Assembly (NCBI GenBank): GCA_948964545.1
Contig: CAREDV010000001.1
Span: 310,001 to 374,000, forward strand
Reading direction: 5' to 3'
Length of the DNA stretch: 64,000 nucleotides
DNA from: an uncultured bacterium
Lineage (GTDB): Bacteria; Cyanobacteriota; Vampirovibrionia; Gastranaerophilales; Gastranaerophilaceae
Under the pieces are notes generated by a model. The model had not been told where the DNA came from. It ran no database searches and was given only the letters and a program-made list of their open reading frames with translations. Numbering within the stretch: the stretch's first letter is position 1; every line of letters begins with the position of its first letter. The position numbers and the translations under genes are program-made. Below are positions 23,827-32,963 of the stretch, piece after piece.

Positions 23827-24597
23827 TTATATACCGAAAAGTGTATCTCCGTAAAAATCTTCTCTGGGTTTTAAATTAGGTTTTTCAGGCAGTGTACGTT
23901 CAAATTTCAATGCACCGCCTGAGGAATCAATTTCTGTTTGAATCGGACGGATTGATTTCGGGAAAAATCTTAAAGTGATATTTTGTGTTGCAGAGGGTGC
24001 AACTATTGTTTTGGAGTATAGTTTTATTTTTTCATACTCGCCTGCTGCCTGTGAAATATTTTTGGCCGATAATTCGCTGCTGTTTTTTCCAAGTTTGCTT
24101 GAGTAATTATTACTCCAAATTACTAGCTCATTTGAGCTGTCAAGCAGCACAACAGAAGTTTCAAGTCTGAACGGGTAAGCAATATCGAAGGCAGTTGAAA
24201 CTTCCAAAACTTCCCACAAATTTCTTCTTAAAGAATTCTTGTTAGTCATTACAGAGCTGTTTACAAGTAAAATGTAGTTACAGCCAAAATCTTTTCCTAT
24301 AGTCTTAAATGCAGGATAATCTATTACATTATTTTTATATTGATTTAAGGCGTTTTTTAATAGCTGATTATTTTGAAATTTTGCTCTTATATCATATAAA
24401 TCAAAAGATTTTAATTTTCCATTGGATTTATTAAGCTCTTTTATAATATCGCCAGCGAAGATTTCTGACGGTTCATCAAAGCTATAGTAATTTTCTTTTG
24501 TCTGTAATAAATCCGCAGGAATTACAAGAATGTCATAGGCGTAAGCAGGAGTGAATAAAAAACAAAATATAAAAAATAATTTAATAAAAATTTTCAT
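23827..24597 (-). CDS. Secreted hypothetical protein
   Basis: 256 residues with a signal peptide (IKLFFIFCFLFTPAYA then YDILVIPADLL). The body has alternating strands like a periplasmic or outer-membrane-associated domain (CNYILLVNSSV, SSNELVIWSNNYSSKLG). Family not recognised. No Shine-Dalgarno; an extended -10 (TGCTATAAT) ends six bases before the ATG, so the mRNA is probably leaderless. Divergent from cdd, 69 bases away. Confidence 0.7.
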   Translation of the reverse strand: MKIFIKLFFIFCFLFTPAYAYDILVIPADLLQTKENYYSFDEPSEIFAGDIIKELNKSNGKLKSFDLYDIRAKFQNNQLLKNALNQYKNNVIDYPAFKTIGKDFGCNYILLVNSSVMTNKNSLRRNLWEVLEVSTAFDIAYPFRLETSVVLLDSSNELVIWSNNYSSKLGKNSSELSAKNISQAAGEYEKIKLYSKTIVAPSATQNITLRFFPKSIRPIQTEIDSSGGALKFERTLPEKPNLKPREDFYGDTLFGI

Positions 24598-24603
24598 AAT
24601 TTA

Positions 24604-24612
24604 ATTATAGCA
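24604..24612 (-). promoter_or_regulatory. Extended -10 promoter (leaderless) of the secreted protein
   Basis: TGC-TATAAT on the minus strand with exactly six bases to the ATG at 24597; no clear -35, as expected for an extended -10. Confidence 0.5.
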
Positions 24613-24666
24613 TAATTCATATAATTAATGGATGGATTTTTAGTAAAAAAGGTATAGATTATTAAT

Positions 24667-25050
24667 ATGAATTATGAAGAATTGATAAAATTGGCAGAAG
24701 AAGCCTCAAAATACGCTTATGTACCGTATTCAAAATTTTTGGTAGGCGCTTGTGTACTTGCAGAGAGCGGAAAGACATATACAGGATGCAACTTTGAAAA
24801 CGCAAGTTACGGTCTGACAATATGTGCTGAACGTAATGCTGTAGGAACAGCAATTGCGAACGGTGAAAGAAAACTCAAAGCTGTTGCAATATATTCTCCA
24901 AATATGCAAAATTGCACGCCTTGTGGAGCTTGCAGACAGGTGCTTACAGAATTCAAATCTGATGAGGGGCTTGATGTTGTAACACTTTGTAATGACGGAA
25001 TTCGTGTTCATTCAATTGAAGAACTTTTGCCCGAGGGGTTTGTTTTATAA
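24667..25050 (+). CDS. cdd: Cytidine deaminase
   Basis: Deaminates cytidine to uridine in pyrimidine salvage. 127 residues, the tetrameric type: CAERNAVGTAIA (zinc Cys, catalytic Glu) and CTPCGACRQVLTEF (two more zinc Cys), plus GCNFENASYG. No Shine-Dalgarno; TAGATT ends six bases before the ATG. Confidence 0.96.
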   Translation: MNYEELIKLAEEASKYAYVPYSKFLVGACVLAESGKTYTGCNFENASYGLTICAERNAVGTAIANGERKLKAVAIYSPNMQNCTPCGACRQVLTEFKSDEGLDVVTLCNDGIRVHSIEELLPEGFVL

Positions 25051-25053
25051 AAT

Positions 25054-25281
25054 ATGTACTTACTGGAGCTGATTACAAAGTATATTAAAGGTAAGAAGTA
25101 TACCCGTGATATTAATTTCGACCCGTTTGCTGAAGATGAGAGCATAGAAGAAGTTTGCGAGCATATTTTTCTGCCCGTCGACAGCACAGGTGAAATTCTG
25201 GCATGCTCAAAATGCGGGCTTGTGGTTAACAAGAAAGATTTGAAAGATAAGAATATATTTACCAGGGATAATTCTCTGTAA
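25054..25281 (+). CDS. Small Cys-pair protein after cdd
   Basis: 75 residues starting four bases after the cdd stop. Contains CEHIF and ACSKCGLVV, suggesting a small zinc-binding fold. The 3' end overlaps the convergent prepilin 2 gene. No family recognised; position suggests co-transcription with cdd. Confidence 0.6.
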   Translation: MYLLELITKYIKGKKYTRDINFDPFAEDESIEEVCEHIFLPVDSTGEILACSKCGLVVNKKDLKDKNIFTRDNSL

Positions 25282-26043
25282 TTTCCCAATTTTCTATAGC
25301 AATTAAAGCTGCGCAATTTGCTCCGTTATAACCCGTTCCATTGTCGCAAAAACTGCAATTACCCCAACTGCCGTATTTGCAACTGTCAGCCGTTACTTCT
25401 TCAAAAGTTTGACCATCGTTGATTCCAGGACTGAGTTTATTCCGTTTATAGGGTTGATATGAACGAATTCCGATATTAAACAGGAAAACATCTTTTCCCA
25501 TAATGTTCGGACCTTTTGTTCCATTAATATCCACAGCTATGTATCTTTCATCATTTAATGAATATAATCCAGTTGTAAAAACAGCTCCGTTAGGTAGTTG
25601 GTAAAAGTGCCCAGAAGAGTTAGCAATCCAATGAATTGCAATGTGAGAGTTTTTATTAGGTGTTTTTGACAATGCATATACTATATGTTTTTTTGTTTCC
25701 TGTGGATTATTAAGGTAAGGTAAAATGTACTGTTGCTCAAATTCTTGTTTTGTAATTGAACTTCTTGCAGGCCACATTGAAATTTCACCGTTGTCTTGTT
25801 GAGATTTTTCAATAGCTTGTGCAAATATTGTATAATTGGCTTTTAATCTTGTTGCTGTAACTTTTTTTTGATGTTTTGTTATTAAATTTGGTATTGTTAT
25901 AGCCGCAACAATACCTATAATACCTAAAGTGATTAAGAACTCAGCGAGTGTAAAGCCGCCTTTAAAATTTTTCCAAAACCCTAATGGGCTACGCACGTAG
26001 TGTCGGGGGGGGGGCAATTCTGAGTTTTTTTAATTTTTAACAT
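25259..26043 (-). CDS. Prepilin 2, poly-C frameshifted (off as assembled)
   Basis: AGGAG and ATG at 26043 begin MLKIKKTQNC; ten C in the sense strand (plus-strand G 26005-26014) then lead to a TAG about 20 codons in. The other frame continues ...RSPLGFWKNFKGGFTLAEFLITLGIIGIVA, a prepilin with the usual GG-Phe cleavage site, and a body with DINGTKGPNIMGKDVF and several late cysteines. With eleven or eight C the frames join to about 261 residues. The only in-frame start at ten C is TTG at 26017 without Shine-Dalgarno. Confidence 0.85.
26003..26026 (+). repeat. G10 tract, copy 2
   Basis: Ten G with the context TGTC-G10-CAATTCTGAGT on the plus strand. The downstream part CAxTTCTGAGT is shared with copy 3 apart from one base. 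Confidence 0.9.
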
Positions 26044-26089
26044 ATTTCAACTCCTATTAATTCAATTATTTATTATTGTTTAAGTTTTG

Positions 26090-27337
26090 TCAAGGTTTTT
26101 GGCTGATAAACATTTGTGAAAGTACATTTTTGGCAGTTTGTAACTGAGCATCATTATTGTTTTTAATATCTTTTATACTGAATTCTACCTTAATATCGGG
26201 GTTAATTCCTTTTTTGTTTATGTCTGTGCCTTTTGGGGTTAAGTATTTTGCTATTGTTAGATTTAAACCTGTTTCGTTCGGCATTGGAATAATTTTTTGA
26301 ACCATTCCTTTTCCATAGGTTTTTGTGCCTAAAAGTTTTGCTTTGTTGTAATCTTTTAGTGCGCCAGACAAAATTTCGCTTGCGCTTGCAGAACCGCCGT
26401 CAACAAGCACTATTGTCGGTTTATCAATACTGTATTCTGTATCCTGTGCGTTAATATCGTATTTATAACCGTTTCTGCCCACTATGCTCACAATGTTTCC
26501 GTGCGGGATGAAAAGGTTTGCGATAAATACGGCGTTTGGTAAAAGTCCGCCTGTATTTCCACGCAGGTCAAGAATTAAGCCGTTTGTATCTTTGGTTTTT
26601 TCTAAAGCTTCCAAAAATTCATTCGGGGTTGTAGAGCCGACAAAACTTGTTATTTGAATATATCCGATATTTTTATCTACGATAGAGCTTTTTACTGTTT
26701 TGATTTTAATCTCTTTACGCATAACACGTTTTGTTAATTTGTCTTTATTACGTAAAATTGTTATATTTACAAAACTGTTTTCAGGGCCTCTTACAAGCTC
26801 TGCAACTTCGGAAAGCGTAAGCCCGTTAACTTCTTTTCCGTCTATGGAAAGAATAATATCGTCAGGCAGAAGGTTTGCAAATTGTGCGGGAGTGCCTTCC
26901 ATAACATTTACAATATGAATTTTTCCAGCATTTGAAGAAATATTCACTCCAATACCTGTGATTTTTGAATTCAGAGAATTATTTTGATCTAAATATTCTG
27001 CTTTATTCATATATCTTGAGTATGGATCATTAAGGCTTGCAAGCATTGTATCAATTGCAACTTTTGCATCTTCATCGGTTTTAATTTTTCCATGATAATG
27101 TTCTTTCCATCTTGCCCATGCTTGAGTGTTTAATTCAGCATCATAATAGTTGTCACGGATGATTTTCCAGGTATTATCAAAAAGTCTTTGGGATGATATA
27201 TAATCATGGTCAATCATTTCAGGCTCTTCTGAAATTTCAGGGTTAGAGCCTAAAAATACTTTATTAAGCGTAAAAAGTGCAACGATTGCTAATATGAAAA
27301 TTAATACCTGACTTCTCTTCATACGTATATTTAACAT
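26090..27337 (-). CDS. ctpA: C-terminal processing peptidase (S41)
   Basis: About 415 residues: an N-terminal membrane anchor/signal (LIFILAIVALFTLNKVF), a PDZ domain (about 110-190, GIGVNISSNAGKIHIVNVMEGTP split by the fold) and the S41 core with LILDLRGNTGGLL, the catalytic Ser in GGSASASEILSGALKD and Lys in TYGKGMVQ. Periplasmic protease that trims C termini. The start is uncertain (ATG at 27337 or 27322; no clear Shine-Dalgarno). Confidence 0.93.
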   Translation of the reverse strand: MLNIRMKRSQVLIFILAIVALFTLNKVFLGSNPEISEEPEMIDHDYISSQRLFDNTWKIIRDNYYDAELNTQAWARWKEHYHGKIKTDEDAKVAIDTMLASLNDPYSRYMNKAEYLDQNNSLNSKITGIGVNISSNAGKIHIVNVMEGTPAQFANLLPDDIILSIDGKEVNGLTLSEVAELVRGPENSFVNITILRNKDKLTKRVMRKEIKIKTVKSSIVDKNIGYIQITSFVGSTTPNEFLEALEKTKDTNGLILDLRGNTGGLLPNAVFIANLFIPHGNIVSIVGRNGYKYDINAQDTEYSIDKPTIVLVDGGSASASEILSGALKDYNKAKLLGTKTYGKGMVQKIIPMPNETGLNLTIAKYLTPKGTDINKKGINPDIKVEFSIKDIKNNNDAQLQTAKNVLSQMFISQKP

Positions 27338-27386
27338 CAAGGATTTTTTATAATCAATATACTTTATAAGTAGTTTAAGAGATTAA

Positions 27387-28067
27387 TTATAAATACTCAA
27401 ATCCAGGTGATGTTGAGGGGAGATTTTTGTAACCCTCGTTTGAAATTACTGTCTTTTTAATATATTTGTTTGAGTAATTTCCGCGTTCAAAGAGTTTTTT
27501 CAGCATGTTTTCCCTGACAACAAGCGGGTGAAGTTCATCGTTGCTTTCGGGGTAAAGTTTTACAATCTCATACCAAACGGAAGCTTCCATAGTCCAAGCG
27601 TAAGTTTCTTCTGCTATTGAGTTGTATTCGTCCTGATGCAGAGCCTCATGTGATAGAAGTGCTGCAAGTGCTCCTGGAGGCGCATCTTTGTGGCGCGGGT
27701 TAATAAATACAAATAATTGTTTGTTCTTTTTCCATCCTAAAGCATCAAATTGTGCAAAATCAGGGTTAATTGTTCCTAAATCTCTAAACTCGATTTTAAC
27801 TGGTCGTCCCGAAAGGTTGTTTCCAAGAAGCGCGTTTCTTGAAAATTCTCCGTTTGTACCCTTTAGCATATCAAGTGCAACATAGATAACTTCTTCTTTG
27901 CCTGTTGCCTTATATAACGGTGTAATTTGTTTTACATATTCTGCCGTATATTTTGCGGGGTAAGTTTTCGGCATTTCGATAAGTTCGTCATCTTTTTTTG
28001 CTGCAAATGACGGAATGCCAATTGCAATAACCATTGCTGTTATACTTGCTATCTTCTTAATATCCAC
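27387..28067 (-). CDS. Secreted putative metallopeptidase-like protein
   Basis: 226 residues with a signal peptide (IASITAMVIAIGIPSFA-AKKDD). The segment LLSHEALHQDEYNSIAEE has the HExxH layout of zinc metallopeptidases plus a downstream Glu (EETYAW) that could be the third ligand. No named family recognised; the lysine-rich C terminus is unremarkable. GGAGAG precedes the start. Catalysis is inferred from one motif only. Confidence 0.65.
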   Translation of the reverse strand: MDIKKIASITAMVIAIGIPSFAAKKDDELIEMPKTYPAKYTAEYVKQITPLYKATGKEEVIYVALDMLKGTNGEFSRNALLGNNLSGRPVKIEFRDLGTINPDFAQFDALGWKKNKQLFVFINPRHKDAPPGALAALLSHEALHQDEYNSIAEETYAWTMEASVWYEIVKLYPESNDELHPLVVRENMLKKLFERGNYSNKYIKKTVISNEGYKNLPSTSPGFEYL

Positions 28068-28157
28068 TAATCATCTCTCCTTTTTCACCATGCTGCCAAT
28101 TCTTGTAAAAGTTTTATTGATATTGGTGAACTTATTACAAATGTAATAATATTATAA

Positions 28158-29723
28158 TTATATATTTTTTCTTGTCAAAACAGCAAGCTCTTTATACATA
28201 ATTCTGTATTCTTCACGTCCCGAAATGCTTTCAGCTTCTTTTACATATTCAAGTGCAGTTTTGTAATCTTCTTGAGCTTTGTAAATTTTACTCATTTCGG
28301 CATAATATGAGGCATTATTTACGTCATACATAATCGCTCGCTTCATACATTCGATTGCTTCTTCAAAATCTTTTTCCTCAAATCTTACCATTGCAAGATA
28401 GTAATATCCGTCAGCAAAGTTCATATCCAGAGAGATTGATTTTTGCGCATAATCCTTTGCTTTTTCTAAGTCTTGCATTCCAAATGAAGCTTTCGCTGCC
28501 AGTGCGTATGCGTAAATATAGTTTTCGTTTTCAGAAATTACATTATGAAGTATTTTTAATGCTTTATCGTAACTTTTTTGAGCAATAAAGGTATTGGCAA
28601 GCTGGCATTTGTAATTTAAACTGTCTGAGTTTTCAAGAACTTTATTTAATGTATTTTCAGCTTTTTCAAACATTGAAAGCTCTGTGTAAACCTTTGCAAG
28701 CGAAACTAGTGTGAAATTGTCATTAATGCCGTTTTTAAGGTTTTGTTCAAGTTCTGTTTTTGCGCCCAAAAAATCTTTGTTTTCAAATTTTAAAAGTGCA
28801 TTCAAAACATGTGCAGGTGCATATTCTGGGTTTTGTTCAAGGATACAGTCAACTTCGCGCTGAGCTTTATCAAAACTTTTTTGTTCAAAATAAAGATAAG
28901 CGAGCGAATATCTGTAACCGCTGTTTTCAGGTTTCAGACATACGGCCTTTTGATATGCTTTAACAGCTTCTTCAATCCAGCCGTTGTAAAAATATGCATT
29001 ACCGAGATTATAGCTGTATTTAGCATTTTGTTTATCCAGAGATGATGCTTTAGAAAATAATTTTATTGCATCCAAAAACTTTAAATCCTCAAGCGCAAAC
29101 AGCCCAAGATAGTTTAATATTTCGTGGTTATCGGAATTTTTTGAGAATCCGTTAAAGATTTCTCTTGATTTGTCAAACTCGTTTTTGTCAAAGTATATTT
29201 TTCCGAGCAATACTTGTACATCTTCGTTTTCATGGTTGATTGAGTATGCCTGTTCAAGTTTCAATTTTGCTTCTTCAAATTTTTTGTTGTTGTAATATGC
29301 TTTTGCAATTTCATAAAGAATTTTATCATCTTGCAAGTTTTCAAATTCTTTTACTTTATCTAAATCACCGCGTTTTGAAGAAATTTCTATTAGTTTTAAA
29401 ATGCTTTCTTTTGTTTTTTGTATGTTATAAATTTTTTCAGCTATTGAAAATGCTTTTGAAAGTTCATTTGAATGTACATATATTTTTTCTAAAATTTCAA
29501 GAGCTTCTAAGTGGTTATAGTTTTGTACAAGCACTTTTTCAAGATATTGTTGGGAACGTGTAAAGTTATTTAACAGAAAGTATAGTTCACCTAGCTGAAA
29601 TAATATTTCAATATTATCGCTTTCAAGTTCCAATGCTTTGTAAAGCATTTCAATAGCCTGTTTGTAGCATTGTTGTGATTTTAATTCAAAAGCTTGTTTA
29701 ATATATTCTATAGTTTCCTGCAT
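28158..29723 (-). CDS. TPR-repeat protein
   Basis: 521 residues made almost entirely of tetratricopeptide repeats, about fourteen units (typical unit ALELESDNIEILFQLGELYF; also AKYSYNLGNAYFYNGWIEEA). No signal peptide, so probably a cytosolic scaffold. Upstream of it and in the same direction is the FtsB/DivIC-like gene. Specific partner unknown. Confidence 0.9.
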   Translation of the reverse strand: MQETIEYIKQAFELKSQQCYKQAIEMLYKALELESDNIEILFQLGELYFLLNNFTRSQQYLEKVLVQNYNHLEALEILEKIYVHSNELSKAFSIAEKIYNIQKTKESILKLIEISSKRGDLDKVKEFENLQDDKILYEIAKAYYNNKKFEEAKLKLEQAYSINHENEDVQVLLGKIYFDKNEFDKSREIFNGFSKNSDNHEILNYLGLFALEDLKFLDAIKLFSKASSLDKQNAKYSYNLGNAYFYNGWIEEAVKAYQKAVCLKPENSGYRYSLAYLYFEQKSFDKAQREVDCILEQNPEYAPAHVLNALLKFENKDFLGAKTELEQNLKNGINDNFTLVSLAKVYTELSMFEKAENTLNKVLENSDSLNYKCQLANTFIAQKSYDKALKILHNVISENENYIYAYALAAKASFGMQDLEKAKDYAQKSISLDMNFADGYYYLAMVRFEEKDFEEAIECMKRAIMYDVNNASYYAEMSKIYKAQEDYKTALEYVKEAESISGREEYRIMYKELAVLTRKNI

Positions 29724-29737
29724 ATTATATACTTCCG

Positions 29738-30103
29738 TTATTTTTTTCGTTTTTTATGTTTAAATTTTTTCTTAATTGGTGTTTGAGACTGGTTATTATT
29801 AATCAAAATTAAAACTTCATCTTCTCCTGCCATTTTTAGATTATTTCTTGCAATACCTTCAAGGCTGCGGCTGGAAGAAAACAGTTTTATATCTTCTTTG
29901 AGTTCAAGGTTTTGGGCTTGTGCGTGATCTCTTATTTTTGTTAAAACAGAAATTTTACCGCGGTATGAAATTGTTTTAGAAATATTTAATATTCCTCCAA
30001 AACCAATTTGAATAAGGCAGAATAAAAGTACAATCGTTAAAAACGAATAGTAAAATCCAGTTTTTGATTTAGTTACGCGAATTTCTTCCTTATTTTCAGT
30101 CAT
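29738..30103 (-). CDS. FtsB/DivIC-like septum formation initiator
   Basis: 121 residues: cytosolic N terminus, one membrane helix (FYYSFLTIVLLFCLIQIGFG), a short coiled coil and the family tail SLEGIARNNLKMAGEDEVLIL. The C terminus is very basic (KKKFKHKKRKK). Members form the FtsQ-FtsL-FtsB divisome subcomplex. GTGAGG precedes the ATG; followed by the TPR gene. Confidence 0.82.
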   Translation of the reverse strand: MTENKEEIRVTKSKTGFYYSFLTIVLLFCLIQIGFGGILNISKTISYRGKISVLTKIRDHAQAQNLELKEDIKLFSSSRSLEGIARNNLKMAGEDEVLILINNNQSQTPIKKKFKHKKRKK

Positions 30104-30153
30104 AAAACCTCACAACAGAATTATAAACAAAATACATTCTTAACACAACAAGT

Positions 30154-31008
30154 TTACAATTTAAAATTTGTAGAGAAACTAAACTCGGTTTTTGTAAAAT
30201 CGGTGTCCATGTAAACGGTTTGTTTTGCGCCGACTTCGAGTTCAACTCTGTCACGGTCTTTTTTGCCGAACGGATTTAGTGTAAATACAAATTTTGTAGA
30301 ATTTCTGTTTCTTGTAATGTCTGCACTTAAGACATTTTTAAGTGACATGTAATCATTTAATTTAAACTCAGGAGCTATTGAAATTGTATTGTAATCAAGT
30401 GCATATGTCGTGTTAAGCGATTTTTTAATAGATGAACTTACTGCAAATCTGTTTTTTTCATATTTTGTAAACAGTCCTGTTTCAGTTTCCAGCATTGCTA
30501 TATTATCAACTTCTGTTCCGTATGTCGCTCCAAATGTAAAATTACCTGCCTTGCCAGAAGATTTTATTGTACTTGGTGCAATTTTGTATTCAGCATCTTG
30601 GTATTGCTGCATTTGTTTTTTGGGGGTGTGTGAAAGATTTAAACCTTTTTCTGCTGCGATTTTTTGCGGAGTTTTAATATTTAAAACGTAGTTATTATCA
30701 TTATCTTTAAGGTGAATAACTGCATCATCTTCAATAAATTGTGCGTAACCTTTCAGAGTTGTAGCGCCGAGTGTTACATTATCATCCTCAAGCATTATAA
30801 TGTCGCCTTCTTGATTTGTGTCAGGCTCTTTATATTCAACAAGATTTTCATTAAATTCTTTTGTATCATCATCAGGAACTGCATATATAAATATATTTGG
30901 AAGCAGATTTTCACCATTGGAAGACGACGGCATCATTTTTTTGTTTGCTGAATGTGATGCGGGGCATAGTAGAATTATTAGTATTAATATCAACAATGCT
31001 CTTTTCAT
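30154..31008 (-). CDS. Outer-membrane-like beta protein
   Basis: 284 residues: signal peptide (LLILILIILLCPASHSA), a linker, then alternating beta strands (GNFTFGATYGTEV, NRFAVSSSIKKSLNTTYALD, RVELEVGAKQTVYMD) ending TEFSFSTNFKL with an aromatic/hydrophobic C-terminal pattern reminiscent of outer-membrane barrels. Probably an outer-membrane or periplasmic protein; family unknown. No Shine-Dalgarno; promoter elements imply a leaderless mRNA. Confidence 0.65.
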   Translation of the reverse strand: MKRALLILILIILLCPASHSANKKMMPSSSNGENLLPNIFIYAVPDDDTKEFNENLVEYKEPDTNQEGDIIMLEDDNVTLGATTLKGYAQFIEDDAVIHLKDNDNNYVLNIKTPQKIAAEKGLNLSHTPKKQMQQYQDAEYKIAPSTIKSSGKAGNFTFGATYGTEVDNIAMLETETGLFTKYEKNRFAVSSSIKKSLNTTYALDYNTISIAPEFKLNDYMSLKNVLSADITRNRNSTKFVFTLNPFGKKDRDRVELEVGAKQTVYMDTDFTKTEFSFSTNFKL

Positions 31009-31014
31009 AATTAT

Positions 31015-31042
31015 ATTTTAAAACATTATAAGTGTTAGTCAA
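31015..31042 (-). promoter_or_regulatory. Leaderless promoter of the outer-membrane-like gene
   Basis: On the minus strand TTGACT (31037-31042), 16-base spacer, TAAAAT (31015-31020), and six bases to the ATG at 31008. Confidence 0.6.
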
Positions 31043-31118
31043 ATCGTATAAAGGGTTGAAAATTTATTGTGGGCGTGCTAACCTTTTCTTGCTGATTAAA
31101 AAAGAAACGAGGGATAAA

Positions 31119-32579
31119 ATGACAGAAGTCAGAGTTAGAATTGCTCCGTCACCAAGCGGAAATTTACATGTAGGAACAGCTAGAACAGCTTTGTTTAACT
31201 ACTTGTTTGCTAAGAAAAATAACGGAAAATTTGTTTTAAGAATTGAAGATACAGATGCTGACAGAACAAGTCAGGAATATATAGATAATATTTTTGATAG
31301 TTTAAAAGCGCTGGGTTTAAACTGGGATGAAGGTCCTGATGTCGGCGGCCCTTACGGCCCTTATACACAATCTGAAAGATTTGATATTTATCCTAAATAT
31401 ATTCAGGAACTTTTAGATAAAGGCTTTGCTTATGAGTGTTTTTGTACACCTGAAGAATTAGAGCAGGAAAAAGAGGAAGCAAGAGCTAATAAAAAACCTT
31501 ATGTTTATACAAGAAAATGCGAAAATTTAACAGAAGAAGAAAAGGCAAAACTTAGAGCTGAAGGCAGAAAACCTGCAATCAGATTTAATATTGCAAAAGC
31601 TCAAAAAGCATTTCATGAAACTTCTATGTTAACATTTGATGATTTGGTAAAAGGTGAGCTTCATGTTGATACAGACCTTTTGGGCGATTTTGTAATTATG
31701 AAATCAAATGGCGCACCTACTTACAATTACGCTGTAGTAATTGATGATATGCTTATGAAGATTTCTCATGTTATTAGAGGGGAAGACCATATTTCAAATA
31801 CATTCAAACAAATTCTTATTTTTGAAGCTTTGGGTGCGGAAGTTCCAAAATTTGGACACTTAGGAATGATTTTAGCACCAGATAGAAGTAAATTATCAAA
31901 ACGTCATGGTGCAACTGCTGTTTCTGAATTTGTTGAAAAAGGTTATTTGACAGATGCGTTAATTAACTTTGTTGCTCTATTGGGCTGGTCTCCGTCAGAC
32001 GGCGAAGAGATTAAAACAGTTGAACAAATTGCACAGGATTTTAGAATCGGGGAAATTTCTTCTTCTAATTCAATCTTTGAATACGATAAATTAAATTGGA
32101 TGAACAGCCATTATATCAAAATGCTTTCTATTCCAGAATTGAAAGAAAGATTAAAACCATACTTGGCAAAATACGATTTGTCAGAATTGACTGATGAACA
32201 ATATACTCGTATGATTGAAATCACTTATGAACCATTAACATTGTTGTCAGATATTACCGATGCCGTTACTTACTTCTTTGGCGAAGGTGTTGAATTGGAC
32301 GAGAAAGCTAAAGAAACACTTGAAACAGAAACATCTCAAGATGTTTTGAAAACTTTTATTGAACAATCTGCTGATTGGGAATGGACAGAAGAAAATTTAC
32401 ACGAAAAACTTGAAGCATTCCGCGGATTCTATAAAGAAAAAGGTATTAAACCAAAAGTTACAATGTGGGCAGTTCGAGCTGCAGTTACTGGCAGACTTTG
32501 CGGGGCAGATATGACAGCAACCCTTGCAATTCTAGGTAAAGAAAAATCAATTAAACGAATAAAAGATGCAATTAAATAA
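31119..32579 (+). CDS. gltX: Glutamyl-tRNA synthetase
   Basis: Class I synthetase of 486 residues. HIGH-type motif in IAPSPSGNLHVGTARTALF, FVLRIEDTDADR, and KLSKRHGATAV as the KMSKS loop; all-alpha anticodon-binding C terminus. I chose the ATG at 31119 because GAGGG precedes it and the family starts just before VRVRIAPSP; a longer frame upstream is not supported. With gatB present it may be non-discriminating (charging tRNA-Gln too), which is inference. Confidence 0.96.
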   Translation: MTEVRVRIAPSPSGNLHVGTARTALFNYLFAKKNNGKFVLRIEDTDADRTSQEYIDNIFDSLKALGLNWDEGPDVGGPYGPYTQSERFDIYPKYIQELLDKGFAYECFCTPEELEQEKEEARANKKPYVYTRKCENLTEEEKAKLRAEGRKPAIRFNIAKAQKAFHETSMLTFDDLVKGELHVDTDLLGDFVIMKSNGAPTYNYAVVIDDMLMKISHVIRGEDHISNTFKQILIFEALGAEVPKFGHLGMILAPDRSKLSKRHGATAVSEFVEKGYLTDALINFVALLGWSPSDGEEIKTVEQIAQDFRIGEISSSNSIFEYDKLNWMNSHYIKMLSIPELKERLKPYLAKYDLSELTDEQYTRMIEITYEPLTLLSDITDAVTYFFGEGVELDEKAKETLETETSQDVLKTFIEQSADWEWTEENLHEKLEAFRGFYKEKGIKPKVTMWAVRAAVTGRLCGADMTATLAILGKEKSIKRIKDAIK

Positions 32580-32583
32580 CTCA

Positions 32584-32620
32584 AATAACGGGTCTAATTT
32601 TAGACCCGTTATTAGTTTTT
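32584..32620 (+). terminator. Intrinsic terminator after gltX
   Basis: Thirteen-base arms around AATAACGGGTCTA with a T run. Confidence 0.88.
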
Positions 32621-32703
32621 AATATTTGTTTACAATATAGCCTTTTTATCAAAGATTAATAATTAAAAATCCGTAATACAATTTATTGCGGGAGATATTA
32701 AGA

Positions 32704-32907
32704 ATGGTTGCGATTTTTATTACCTCAGAGGAGATTACAAAGTACATATATCTAATTATTTTATTTAATGCAGTATTTCCTAAAGTATTAGAAACAAGCG
32801 GACTGATGATTAATATTGATATGCTTGATGGATATCGTCAAACATTGACGTATGACCATTTTATTTATTTATACGACCATTATGGTTTAGCTCAAGTCGC
32901 GGAATAG
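32704..32907 (+). CDS. Small hypothetical protein
   Basis: 67 residues from the ATG with GGGAG upstream (MVAIFITSEEITKYIYLI...). A hydrophobic stretch (YIYLIILFNAVF) is followed by polar sequence with several tyrosines (TYDHFIYLYDHYG). Flanked by terminators, so transcribed alone. No family recognised. Confidence 0.55.
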   Translation: MVAIFITSEEITKYIYLIILFNAVFPKVLETSGLMINIDMLDGYRQTLTYDHFIYLYDHYGLAQVAE

Positions 32908-32925
32908 TATAATATGTAATAATAA

Positions 32926-32947
32926 AAACAAAGCGCTTTGTTTTTTT
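32926..32947 (+). terminator. Intrinsic terminator before rsmH
   Basis: Palindrome ACAAAGCGCTTTGT with a run of seven T; it ends only 17 bases before the rsmH ATG. Confidence 0.65.
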
Positions 32948-32963
32948 ATGTTAAAATCTTTCT

